From NCBI GenBank assembly GCA_937922675.1, contig CALAJN010000014.1:62001-126000 (forward strand): a stretch of 64,000 bases of DNA. The letters run 5' to 3'. This DNA is from an uncultured Granulosicoccaceae bacterium. GTDB taxonomy: Bacteria > Pseudomonadota > Gammaproteobacteria > Granulosicoccales > Granulosicoccaceae. The position numbers and the translations under genes are program-made. Positions 17,147 to 25,987 of this stretch are shown here, piece after piece; the stretch's first letter is position 1; every line of letters starts with the position of its first letter. The notes beneath the pieces were generated by a model. It searched no databases, was not told where the DNA came from, and was given only the letters and a program-made list of their open reading frames with translations.

Positions 17147-18463
17147 ATGGGTTGCCAACACCACGATCCGTATCACAAGCGCACCGCCGGCGGCGCGGAT
17201 TCCTTCACTGTTGCCATGCCCCGATTGTCGTTTGGCAGAGGCGTACTGGACGAACTTGGCGCTCGCGCCGCGTGGCGTGGAATCACTCGCGCAGCCCTGT
17301 TTACCGACCCGAACTTACTCGGTGGACCACTGGTAGCACGAGCCACACAGTCACTCAAAGAAGCGGCCATCGATTTCGCAATTTTCAGTGACATTCGCGT
17401 GGAACCGGACGATGACAGCGTCATGCGCGGCGCTGACTTCTTGTCAGAGGGCGGCTTTGACGGCTTGGTATCCGTTGGCGGAGGTTCGGTCATAGACACG
17501 GCGAAAGGGGCGGCTGTCATTGCTGCCCACGGTGGCAACATCGTGGACTATTTCGCGCCGCCCGCCGGTGGCGGTCGCGGTGTGCCAGGCCCCGTTTTGG
17601 ATCACATCGCCTGTCCGACTACAGCCGGCACAGGCTCCGAGTGCACCTCAATATCCGTTATCCGTATCAACGCGCTGGACTGCAAGTTCGTGGTCGCATC
17701 CCCGTGGCTACTACCGGTAGATGCACTGGTGGATCCGTCCTGCCTGGACTCCTTGCCCACCAATGCACTTGCCTCCACAGGCTTTGACCTCTGTTGCCAC
17801 GCACTGGAATGCTGGACAGCACGAGCCTATGTGCACCACGCACGCGTTGAAGATCCGCGTGCACGCCAATTCATTCAGGGCAGCAACCCGTTCAGTGACC
17901 TCGCTGCACAAGAGGCTATGCAAATCGTTGATCGCTATCTGGTTCGTGGCGTCAATGATTCAAATGATCATGAGGCGCGCGACAAGTTGATGTGGGGTGC
18001 ATCCCTGGCGGGTATCGCATTTGGTAATTCAGGCACTCATCTGCCACATGCGATGAGCTATGGCATTACCCACTTGATGAAAGACATCACCACACCTGGC
18101 TATTCAATACCATCACCGTTCGTACCCCACGGCATTAGTGTGATAGTCAATGCGCCCGCGATTTTTCGTTTTACTGCAAGTGGTGCACCTGAAAGACACC
18201 TGGAGGGCGCAGCTTTTCTCGGTGCCGACGACAAAGGTGCTACCCCGGATGATGCCGGCGAGGTTCTGGCAAATCGCCTTGTCGACTTGATGCGGGCTAC
18301 TGATATGCCCAATGGCCTTGCCGCACTAGGCTTTTCCGCTGACCAAGTGGGTGAGCTGACCACCTCTTCATTGCGCCAGGGTCGCGCCATTGCCAATGCG
18401 CCACGAGAGTCCAATGCAGTTGACATGGAAAACATGTACAACGCTGCGATGAGCTATTGGTAG
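17147..18463 (+). CDS. Hydroxyacid-oxoacid transhydrogenase / iron-containing alcohol dehydrogenase
   Basis: A 438-residue protein of the Fe-ADH superfamily. SVGGGSVIDTAKG binds the dinucleotide, PTTAGTGSEC is the conserved mid-domain motif, and metal-binding histidines are supplied by FDLCCHALEC, THLPHAMSYG and VPHG. Its length and the HLPHAMSYG wording match the ADHFE1-type hydroxyacid-oxoacid transhydrogenase, which oxidises 4-hydroxybutyrate to succinate semialdehyde while reducing 2-oxoglutarate. A plain alcohol dehydrogenase cannot be excluded. It is first of a three-gene plus-strand run with an IMPase (9-bp gap) and an EamA transporter. Confidence 0.87.
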   Translation: MGCQHHDPYHKRTAGGADSFTVAMPRLSFGRGVLDELGARAAWRGITRAALFTDPNLLGGPLVARATQSLKEAAIDFAIFSDIRVEPDDDSVMRGADFLSEGGFDGLVSVGGGSVIDTAKGAAVIAAHGGNIVDYFAPPAGGGRGVPGPVLDHIACPTTAGTGSECTSISVIRINALDCKFVVASPWLLPVDALVDPSCLDSLPTNALASTGFDLCCHALECWTARAYVHHARVEDPRARQFIQGSNPFSDLAAQEAMQIVDRYLVRGVNDSNDHEARDKLMWGASLAGIAFGNSGTHLPHAMSYGITHLMKDITTPGYSIPSPFVPHGISVIVNAPAIFRFTASGAPERHLEGAAFLGADDKGATPDDAGEVLANRLVDLMRATDMPNGLAALGFSADQVGELTTSSLRQGRAIANAPRESNAVDMENMYNAAMSYW

Positions 18464-18472
18464 GCTGCCACC

Positions 18473-19279
18473 ATGCCAAACAACACTGCTTTGAGCGACG
18501 ACGCTGTTCTTGTTGAAGCTACTCGCATCGTACGCGCTGCAGGCGATGTCGCCGCAGAGCGTTTTCGTGATGATACAGCGCTGCGCATCGAGCGCAAGGG
18601 TGCCCAGGACTGGGTATCCGAGGTCGATCGCGACATCGAAACGATGATCCGCAAGGCGCTCGCTGACACCTTCCCCGACGACGGTATCGTCGGTGAAGAG
18701 CACGCTCCTGTTGAGGGGAGTAGTGGCCGTATTTGGGTGATTGATCCGATCGATGGCACTTCCTTGTACGTCAATCGCAGCCCTGGCTGGTGTGTCAATG
18801 TGGCAGCGATTGTCGAGGAGAATGTTGTGCAGGCGATAACCTATGATCCGTTGCTCGATGAATGCTTTACGGCTCGTCGCTGTGGCGGAGCTCAACTCAA
18901 TGGTCGATCGATTCGAGTGCAGGATGCACAGTCACTGAAAGATTGCATTCTGTTTGTGGGGCATTCAGGTCGTGTACCACCCAACAAGGTACTTGCAACG
19001 CTTGATCAGGTGCTCAATGCCGGCGCCATGTATCGTCAAACAGGCTCTGGTGCCATGGGACTTGCCAGCGTCGCTGCAGGGCGAGTTGCGGGTTATATAG
19101 AGTCGCAAATGTTTGCCTGGGATTGTCTTGCCGGCTTGTTGCTCATTGAAGAGGCAGGCGGTCAAGCCATGAGCTTCGACATGCACCACATGCTGACCCA
19201 GGGTGGACCTGTCATCGCAGCCTGCAAGGGTATTCACGACACCTTGATAGACATCGCAGACAACTGCTTTGCTGATTGA
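18473..19279 (+). CDS. Inositol monophosphatase family protein
   Basis: A 268-residue Mg2+-dependent phosphatase of the IMPase/CysQ/HisN superfamily. It carries the metal-binding Glu in VGEEHAP, the core motif WVIDPIDGTSLYV and the C-terminal AWDCLAG. Family members dephosphorylate inositol phosphates, PAP, histidinol phosphate or similar. The residues after DPIDGT (SLYVNRSPGW rather than NF) differ from SuhB, so the substrate is open; a HisN or IMPase-like role is plausible. Its stop overlaps the next gene's TTG start. Confidence 0.9.
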   Translation: MPNNTALSDDAVLVEATRIVRAAGDVAAERFRDDTALRIERKGAQDWVSEVDRDIETMIRKALADTFPDDGIVGEEHAPVEGSSGRIWVIDPIDGTSLYVNRSPGWCVNVAAIVEENVVQAITYDPLLDECFTARRCGGAQLNGRSIRVQDAQSLKDCILFVGHSGRVPPNKVLATLDQVLNAGAMYRQTGSGAMGLASVAAGRVAGYIESQMFAWDCLAGLLLIEEAGGQAMSFDMHHMLTQGGPVIAACKGIHDTLIDIADNCFAD

Positions 19280-20241
19280 CCAGACCATTGAATACCAGGG
19301 GCGCTATCGCCGTTGCTGCAGGCGCTGCTGTCTGGGGACTGTTCTGGATACCCTTGCGATGGATCGATGACTCGGGGCTTGATGGATTGATCGTCGTTGC
19401 CATCGCCAATGGCGCAGCAGCACTTGTACTGACCGGCTATCTCGGCGCTACGGGGCGTCGGAGCCTACTCAAGAGCTTGCAAAGCTCGCAGGCACGACTG
19501 GTAGGCGCCACTCTTGGTGCCTCTAGCGTCCTGTACATGCTGGCCCTGATATACACCGACGTGATCAGAGCGGTCTTTCTGTTCTATCTGCTCCCGATCT
19601 GGGCAGCACTAGCCGCACGCTGGTTGACTGCCGAGCCAATAAGCCTGCGACAGCTATCCGCTATAGCCCTCACTATCGCAGGGGTCTGGTTGTTGCTCGG
19701 TGGCAGTGCGGAGCAGCTGCAAGCAAGACCCGGTTTTGGTGATTCTCTGGCCATCGCCGCAGGCATGACCTGGGGTCTTGGTCTTGCCTTGCTTGGCGGG
19801 CACAAGCGATTGGCTACCTCAACAAGTTGTCTGGCTACCTTTGCAGGTGCTACCGCATTTGCATTATTGGCCTTTGGGTCGGTTCAACTGTTACCCGAAT
19901 CCTGGACGAACAGCATCCGGATCTCGACTCACACAACAGGATCAGTAACGCATTCCGAAGCACCTGAAAACCTCAAGCCAGCGATACTGTCAACAATCCT
20001 GTTTGGGCTGTTCTTGCTACTGCCATCAGTGACCAGCCAGGTCTGGGGGGCCGAGCGCTTACCGGCATCAACCGCCGCGATGTTGACCACCACCGAGATT
20101 GTGGTGGCAACCATATCCTCGGTCTGGCTGATTGGTACCTCAGTGGACGCAAGCGGTGCGCTGGGTGCCGGCTTGATTACCCTCGCTATTTTACAGACGC
20201 TACGACCAGGCAATAACAAGGATTCTGCAAGAGGGAATTAG
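19276..20241 (+). CDS. EamA/DMT-family transporter
   Basis: A 321-residue protein with about ten hydrophobic helices arranged as two EamA repeats (first about 8-140, second about 155-310), the signature of drug/metabolite exporters. The frame begins with TTG overlapping the IMPase stop (19276-19279); another TTG lies at 19288. There is no clear ribosome-binding site, so re-initiation after the upstream gene is likely. The substrate is unknown. It ends one base from the stop of the convergent GH16 gene. Confidence 0.85.
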   Translation: MTRPLNTRGAIAVAAGAAVWGLFWIPLRWIDDSGLDGLIVVAIANGAAALVLTGYLGATGRRSLLKSLQSSQARLVGATLGASSVLYMLALIYTDVIRAVFLFYLLPIWAALAARWLTAEPISLRQLSAIALTIAGVWLLLGGSAEQLQARPGFGDSLAIAAGMTWGLGLALLGGHKRLATSTSCLATFAGATAFALLAFGSVQLLPESWTNSIRISTHTTGSVTHSEAPENLKPAILSTILFGLFLLLPSVTSQVWGAERLPASTAAMLTTTEIVVATISSVWLIGTSVDASGALGAGLITLAILQTLRPGNNKDSARGN

Positions 20242-20242
20242 C

Positions 20243-21919
20243 TCAGCGCTGATAGACACGTATCCAGTCCAGCTCATAGCGTGACGGAAATGGCGTGCTT
20301 TCATCGGCAGGACCCGGGAAGGTGCCACCGATGGCAAGATTGGCAATCAGGTACATCTGCTCATCGGACACTTGCTCTCCTTCGACTCTGTGCGTCTCTA
20401 TGCCATCTACTGTCCAGACAATACGCCCGGGCTCCCAGATGACGCCATAGACATGGAAGTCGGACGAAAAGTCATCGATCGTTGCACGCCCTTCCGATGA
20501 CACGAGGTCGGTGTGGAAGCCATCACCGTCCAGATCACTGAAATAGTGGTAGGCATGATTAGCCACTGTCGGGCGATCACCCAGAGCCTCGATGATGTCG
20601 ATCTCGGGGTCTTCGGGTTGATCCTGGTTGTAGTAAGCATTGAGAAGCCAGAAGGCGCTCCAGAATCCTTGTCCAGCAGGCATCCGCGCACGCGCTTCAA
20701 TACGGCCGTAGCGAAAGCGAAAGCTGTTGTAACTTGTGATGATACCGGACAGAAAAGGTTGCCGATTCAAAGCAAAGCTGTTGTCTGCGGTGTTGACCGT
20801 ACGTGTAGTGGCATCGATCTGCCGCCCATCAGCGTCATAGGCAATAACCCGAAAGCGTCGATCTTCGCCGGGTACAAGGTCATCGATGAACAGCGAACGC
20901 GCATCGCTATCAAGCACCTGAGAACCGTTGTCGGTCACTGTATATCGGCGCGCCCCAAGTACAGCTCCCCACGCAATCTCCGCCGAGGTGTCACTGAAGC
21001 TGGTCAGACGAACGATGAGACGCTCAACGGTACGTGGCCCGGTAGAGCCTGCGTTGGCATCGAGTTTTACCTCCTCGGCAATGATCAAGTCGTCGCAGCT
21101 GTCATAGGCCGCTACGCGGTACTGATACATTTCACCAGCTTGCAGGCCTGCCTCAAAAAGACTCGTGAAGTTTGCACCGTTCAACTCCCGGTACAGGCGC
21201 CCATCGCGATAAACCTCAAAGCGTGTCGCTCTATTGGGTGCATCCCAGATAATCTCACCACTGGTCGCCGAGTAGACGTTGGCACGCAGCCCCAATGAGA
21301 ACGCTTGCGGCGGAACCGACACGACACGCTCATCAGTATTGATGGTGATATCCGCTGTCAATATCTCACTGCCACTGGCATCAAGTGCCGTTACCGCATA
21401 CGCATACTCGATCCCCTCGCGAAGCCCGCTATCAAGAAAGGAGCCTCCGGTTGCCGAGCCCAACTGCACGCCATCCCGGTAGACCTGATAACTGACCGCA
21501 CCGTCTGGCACACGCCAGAGGAGTTCAATGGTGGATGGCCCGTAGATGGATCGAGTGAGATACAACTGATCACGTGCAAAGGGCGTCTTGATAGCAGTGA
21601 TAGCGAGCGTCCCATCCTGAACGCTGAACGGATCAAAGCCGAACTGAGCATTATTGACGTAGTACTGCTGCTCGTCATTGATGACAACACCGGGCCCCCA
21701 CAAAAACTCTGTCTCCCACTTGTTACGATCCAGAGTATTGCCGTTGAACTCATCGGCAAAGACCAGTCTCCATTCAGCATCACTGTCGGGGATATCGCAA
21801 GTGTCCGCTGCGACCACACCACTGGCAAGTGACCCGAGCAGTATAAGCCCGGCGCCACTGAGCCCACGAACACCGCGGGACTCAGCCAGCCAACGAAATA
21901 ACCGGTGTTGTCTTGTCAT
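20243..21919 (-). CDS. GH16 family glucanase split by three Fn3-like domains
   Basis: A 558-residue secreted protein from the ATG at 21919, with a signal peptide of about 38 residues ending VVAADT. Residues 49-115 begin a GH16 fold (EWRLVFADEFNG, NDEQQYYVNN, DGTLAITA). Three beta-sandwich repeats resembling fibronectin type III then intervene (about 116-197, 205-290 and 298-376, each with an E-I/L-x-W-x-x-P/A pattern and VYRDG turns). GH16 resumes at about 385 and holds the catalytic motif EIDIIEALG (Glu439 nucleophile, Glu444 acid/base). Such enzymes are laminarinases or related endo-glucanases. The discontinuous layout is unusual. Confidence 0.9.
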   Translation of the reverse strand: MTRQHRLFRWLAESRGVRGLSGAGLILLGSLASGVVAADTCDIPDSDAEWRLVFADEFNGNTLDRNKWETEFLWGPGVVINDEQQYYVNNAQFGFDPFSVQDGTLAITAIKTPFARDQLYLTRSIYGPSTIELLWRVPDGAVSYQVYRDGVQLGSATGGSFLDSGLREGIEYAYAVTALDASGSEILTADITINTDERVVSVPPQAFSLGLRANVYSATSGEIIWDAPNRATRFEVYRDGRLYRELNGANFTSLFEAGLQAGEMYQYRVAAYDSCDDLIIAEEVKLDANAGSTGPRTVERLIVRLTSFSDTSAEIAWGAVLGARRYTVTDNGSQVLDSDARSLFIDDLVPGEDRRFRVIAYDADGRQIDATTRTVNTADNSFALNRQPFLSGIITSYNSFRFRYGRIEARARMPAGQGFWSAFWLLNAYYNQDQPEDPEIDIIEALGDRPTVANHAYHYFSDLDGDGFHTDLVSSEGRATIDDFSSDFHVYGVIWEPGRIVWTVDGIETHRVEGEQVSDEQMYLIANLAIGGTFPGPADESTPFPSRYELDWIRVYQR

Positions 21920-21999
21920 GACCAGAGTGTAGATATCGGCTTCTTGTGTGAGCGCTCTTGTCGCCATTCCCTTTGGCGGCGTCTTGTAGCAGGGGCAGC

Positions 22000-22608
22000 C
22001 TAGGCGACCGCCTCGATAGCCGCCTCTAGAAAATCCAGGCGATCCTGACCCCAGAAGCGTTCTTCACCGACCATGAAAGTCGGCGAGCCAAACACACCGC
22101 GGCTGTGCGCCTCCGTGGTGGTCGCAGTGTAGCGCTCGGCAATCGCATCGCCCTCGGCCGCAGCCAGAAGCGTATCGGCATCCATTCCAAGCCCTGTCAC
22201 CAGAGCCTGTAGCGTCGCTCGATCAGCCACATTGGCTTGATCCCGCCAACACGCTGTCAGTACCGCGTCCGACAAGCGACCTGCGCTCACCCCCGCATCA
22301 AGATCACCCGCCGCCAGCACCAGGCGCGCGGCTAGCGACTGATCAGCCGGGAAAAAGGCCGGTTGAAGATTGATGGGCACAGAGAGAAAATCCGAAAAAC
22401 GCTTGAGCTCTTCAAGACGCCAGCTCTGGCGCGATGGGTGCCGTTTGGCTGGCGGTGTTCCACCCATTTCGCCGAAGGTGCTACCGACATCGATGGGTAG
22501 ATAACGCACGGTACAACCGGTGCGCTCACGCAGCGCGTTGAGACGTCCAATCGACAGATAGCTCCAGGGTGATATCAGAAAGTGGTAGTAATCGACAGTG
22601 ACGGCCAT
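22000..22608 (-). CDS. DsbA-like 2-hydroxychromene-2-carboxylate isomerase family protein
   Basis: A 202-residue protein of the thioredoxin-like DSBA/HCCA isomerase family. The N-terminus DYYHFLISPWSYL has a serine-containing SPWSYL in place of a CxxC, as in glutathione-dependent HCCA isomerases (kappa GST relatives). The C-terminal GVFGSPTFMVGEERFWGQDRL is diagnostic. Such enzymes isomerise naphthalene-pathway intermediates, but many homologues occur outside aromatic pathways, so the physiological substrate is unclear. It is monocistronic. Confidence 0.9.
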   Translation of the reverse strand: MAVTVDYYHFLISPWSYLSIGRLNALRERTGCTVRYLPIDVGSTFGEMGGTPPAKRHPSRQSWRLEELKRFSDFLSVPINLQPAFFPADQSLAARLVLAAGDLDAGVSAGRLSDAVLTACWRDQANVADRATLQALVTGLGMDADTLLAAAEGDAIAERYTATTTEAHSRGVFGSPTFMVGEERFWGQDRLDFLEAAIEAVA

Positions 22609-22794
22609 GTGACACTCAGTATGTATTCCCGGTCGCTAGTGTAGCGGCCATCAGGTAGTGCTGCCTCGGTACTGCTCCCTTGTGTTCCAGCGGCGACATA
22701 AGCGGCCACCAGGCGACATGGGTTTTACAAGGCCCCGCTAAGTCCTATAAAAGCGCACCATACCGTTCTCGTATTCCACAGGCGTATCACTACC

Positions 22795-24108
22795 GTGTTG
22801 TTGGTCCTCAAGCAATCCTGGGCATTGATGTTGGGCATGCTGCTGCTGATGCTGGGCAACGGCTTGCAGGGCTCACTGCTCGGTGTGCGCGGATCCCTTG
22901 AAGGCATCAACTCAGCGACCCTGGGTCTGGTGATGTCAGCCTACTTCGTAGGCTTTTTGGCAGGCTCCTGGTACTCGCCAGTCATGCTCCGACGTGTGGG
23001 TCATGTCCGCGTGTTTGCAGCCCTCGGTTCACTCGCATCGGCGGCTTTCATTCTCTATGCCGTCTACGTCAATCCCTTCAGCTGGTTTGCGCTGCGACTT
23101 GTGGTCGGTTTCTGCTTTTCAGGCATCTATGTCGTTGCCGAGAGCTGGCTGAACCATTCGGCAACCAACGAGACGCGCGGCCAGACCTTGTCGATGTACC
23201 TGATCGTGCAGATGAGCGGCATGGTGCTTGGGCAGTTATTGCTCAATGCCGCAGATCCGTCGGGCTATAACCTGTTTGTACTGATCTCCGTCCTGGTGTC
23301 GATTTCCTTCGCACCCATCCTGCTCAGCACATCACCTACACCGCGACACGACACCGCTCGCTCCATGACCTTGCGGCGATTGATCGAGGTATCACCACTG
23401 GCCTGTGTTGGCATGTTCCTCCTCGGTGGTGTGTTCTCGGCGCTCTATGCCATGTCGTCGGTCTATGCGTCCGCCATCGGCTTGACCGTGGCGTCCACAT
23501 CAGCCTTCATCACCGCCATATTTTTAGGTGGCCTGACCTTGCAATACCCTATCGGCTGGCTGTCCGACCGTATTGATCGACGCTGGCTGACCATCGCAGC
23601 GGCAGGTATCGGTTTTGCAACTTGTCTGATCGCTACTCTGGCAGGTAGTTCTATCCAGCTGCTAGTGGCCTGTGCGTTTGTTCTCGGTGGCATTGCCAAT
23701 CCCATGTACGGCCTGCTACTCGCCTACGCCAACGACTACCTCGATGTTGAAGACATGCCAAGCGCCGCTTCCGGCTTGTTGTTCATCAACGGCTCGGGAG
23801 CTGTTGCAGGTCCTGTTGTCGTGGGTCGCGCTATGGATACCGCAGGCGCTGCAAGCTTCTTTGTGCTTATCGGCGTCTTGTTCGCCTGTATTGCCGTTTA
23901 CGCCCTATGGCGTATGACACAACGCGAACACGTGGTTGTCGAGAGCGCGGCGCCCTACGTCGCGGTCACGTCCAGAACATCCGCCTATGCCACAGGTATT
24001 GCCGTGGAGCTCGCGGACGAGGCGCAGCTGGAAGCACTGGAAGAGGCGGATGAAGATCTGGAGTACCGCGCCAGCGATGAGGACCCGCCTGCAAGTCGGC
24101 AGGACTGA
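22795..24108 (+). CDS. MFS transporter (YcaD-like)
   Basis: A 437-residue protein with twelve hydrophobic segments in two halves, the MFS cytoplasmic-loop motif in PIGWLSDRIDRRW (between helices 8 and 9), and the FVGFLAGSWYSP and ESWLNHSATNETRG stretches seen in YcaD-type transporters. The GTG start at 22795 fits the first helix. The C-terminus carries an acidic tail (about 395-437). It is probably a solute or drug exporter of unknown substrate in the inner membrane. Its stop is one base away from that of convergent glmS. Confidence 0.88.
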   Translation: MLLVLKQSWALMLGMLLLMLGNGLQGSLLGVRGSLEGINSATLGLVMSAYFVGFLAGSWYSPVMLRRVGHVRVFAALGSLASAAFILYAVYVNPFSWFALRLVVGFCFSGIYVVAESWLNHSATNETRGQTLSMYLIVQMSGMVLGQLLLNAADPSGYNLFVLISVLVSISFAPILLSTSPTPRHDTARSMTLRRLIEVSPLACVGMFLLGGVFSALYAMSSVYASAIGLTVASTSAFITAIFLGGLTLQYPIGWLSDRIDRRWLTIAAAGIGFATCLIATLAGSSIQLLVACAFVLGGIANPMYGLLLAYANDYLDVEDMPSAASGLLFINGSGAVAGPVVVGRAMDTAGAASFFVLIGVLFACIAVYALWRMTQREHVVVESAAPYVAVTSRTSAYATGIAVELADEAQLEALEEADEDLEYRASDEDPPASRQD

Positions 24109-24109
24109 C

Positions 24110-25942
24110 TTATTCCACCGTCACCGACTTGGCAAGGTTTCGCGGTTGGTCAACATCGGTGCCTTTGATCAAGGCCACGTGGTAGGACAACAGCTGTAGC
24201 GGCACGGTGTAGATGATCGGTGCGATCACAGGATCACAATGAGGCACTTCGAGCACCTTCATCGTGTCATCACTGCCAAACGATGCTGCAGAATCTGCAA
24301 AAACATACATCAGACCTCCGCGCGCACGCACCTCTTCAACATTGGATTGCAACTTGGCTACCAACTCATTGTTGGGCGCAACCACGATCACAGGCATGTC
24401 AGCATCAATCAATGCCAGAGGGCCATGCTTTAACTCACCGGCTGCATAAGCCTCAGCGTGAATATAGGAAATTTCCTTGAGCTTTAGCGCCCCTTCCATG
24501 GCAATCGGATACTGATCCCCGCGACCCAGAAAGAGGCTGTGGTGCTTGTCGGCAAAGTCCTCTGCCAGAGACTGTATAGCACCGTCCATGTCGAGAGTCT
24601 GTTCCAGCTTGGAGGGTAAGCTCATGAGTGCAGCGCCAATAGAGCGCGCTTGCTCCTCGCTCATCCCCTTGTGACGACCAATGGCTGCCGCGAGCATCAG
24701 CAGGCCAGCGAGCTGTACCGTGAAAGCCTTGGTACTTGCCACGCCAATCTCAACGCCTGCTTTCATCAGGTAATTCATCTCGGACTCGCGCACCAGAGAT
24801 GAACCTGGCACGTTGCAAATTGCCAGACTGGTCATATAGCCCTGCTCCTTGGAGAGCTTGAGCGCTGCCAGGGTGTCGGCGGTCTCACCCGACTGGGAAA
24901 TTGTGACCAACAGACTATTGGGTCTGACGACACTCTCACGGTAGCGATACTCGGAGGCAATCTCTACATTGCACGAGACCCTGCCAAAGCTCTCAAACCA
25001 GTAGCGTGCTGTCATTCCGGCGTGGTAACTGGTACCGCAGGCAATGATCTGTACATGCTCCACTTTTGCAAGCAATTCGCTAGCGCCTTCACCGAAGGCA
25101 CTATCGAGCACCAGACCATCAGCGATACGGCCTTCGAGCGTATGTTGAATGGCAACTGGCTGCTCGTGGATTTCCTTTTCCATGTAGTGCCGAAACTTTC
25201 CCCTGTCACTCGCATCATGGGACACAGTGGACTCTTCAACAGGGCGCTCAACCTCGCGACCTTCGCTGTCCACGATCACCACCTTGTGCCGCGTGATCTC
25301 AGCCACATCTCCCTCTTCAAGAATGGCAAAACGACGCGTCACTGGCAGCAGAGCCAACTGATCTGAAGCGATGAAGTGCTCTCCGATGCCATAGCCAATC
25401 ACAAAGGGGCTGCCCGAACGCGAGCCAATCAAACGCCCGGGTTGCTCACGATCCATGATGACCATGCCGTAGGCACCCTCGAGTTGTCGTGCCGCTGACT
25501 GCACTGCTCCAAACAAGGAATTGCTGCTCTTGAGCTCATGATCGACCAGGTGCGCAATCACTTCGGTATCGGTATCCGAGGTAAAGTTGTAGCCAAGGCC
25601 TTGCAGCTTCTCGCGCAAGGGCGCATGGTTTTCAATGATGCCGTTGTGTACCACCGCAATTCGATCAGCAGATACGTGCGGGTGAGCATTGTTCTCGTTG
25701 GGCTCACCGTGGGTGGCCCACCGCGTGTGCGCGATACCTGTGCCTCCCGGTAATCCATGCTCACCAACAGCATCGGCGAGCATCTTGACCTTGCCGACAC
25801 GTCGGATGCGGTTGAGCGTATTGTCGCTCTCCACCGTTGCGATACCTGCCGAGTCATAGCCTCGGTATTCCAGGCTCTGCAAACCCGCGAGCAAGATGTC
25901 TGCGATGTCGCGCTGAGCTACTGCGCCTACGATGCCGCACAT
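24110..25942 (-). CDS. glmS: Glutamine-fructose-6-phosphate aminotransferase GlmS
   Basis: A 610-residue protein matching E. coli GlmS (609). The N-terminal glutaminase domain starts MCGIVGAV with the Cys2 nucleophile after Met removal, and has the HTRWATHG motif. Two SIS isomerase domains follow (about 290-430 and 460-600, with [11 protein letters not shown]), and the C-terminus ends KSVTVE as in the family. It makes glucosamine-6-phosphate from fructose-6-phosphate and glutamine, the first step to UDP-GlcNAc. It lies 45 bp after glmU on the same strand, so the two probably form an operon. No glmS ribozyme is present, nor expected. Confidence 0.98.
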   Translation of the reverse strand: MCGIVGAVAQRDIADILLAGLQSLEYRGYDSAGIATVESDNTLNRIRRVGKVKMLADAVGEHGLPGGTGIAHTRWATHGEPNENNAHPHVSADRIAVVHNGIIENHAPLREKLQGLGYNFTSDTDTEVIAHLVDHELKSSNSLFGAVQSAARQLEGAYGMVIMDREQPGRLIGSRSGSPFVIGYGIGEHFIASDQLALLPVTRRFAILEEGDVAEITRHKVVIVDSEGREVERPVEESTVSHDASDRGKFRHYMEKEIHEQPVAIQHTLEGRIADGLVLDSAFGEGASELLAKVEHVQIIACGTSYHAGMTARYWFESFGRVSCNVEIASEYRYRESVVRPNSLLVTISQSGETADTLAALKLSKEQGYMTSLAICNVPGSSLVRESEMNYLMKAGVEIGVASTKAFTVQLAGLLMLAAAIGRHKGMSEEQARSIGAALMSLPSKLEQTLDMDGAIQSLAEDFADKHHSLFLGRGDQYPIAMEGALKLKEISYIHAEAYAAGELKHGPLALIDADMPVIVVAPNNELVAKLQSNVEEVRARGGLMYVFADSAASFGSDDTMKVLEVPHCDPVIAPIIYTVPLQLLSYHVALIKGTDVDQPRNLAKSVTVE

Positions 25943-25987
25943 GATGATCTCTCCGAGGTTGCCTGAATACTATTCACGAGTTGCTAC

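Noticed and set aside
24110-25942. glmS ribozyme or riboswitch upstream of glmS
   Set aside because: Only 45 bp separate glmU and glmS, and glmS ribozymes belong to Gram-positive lineages.
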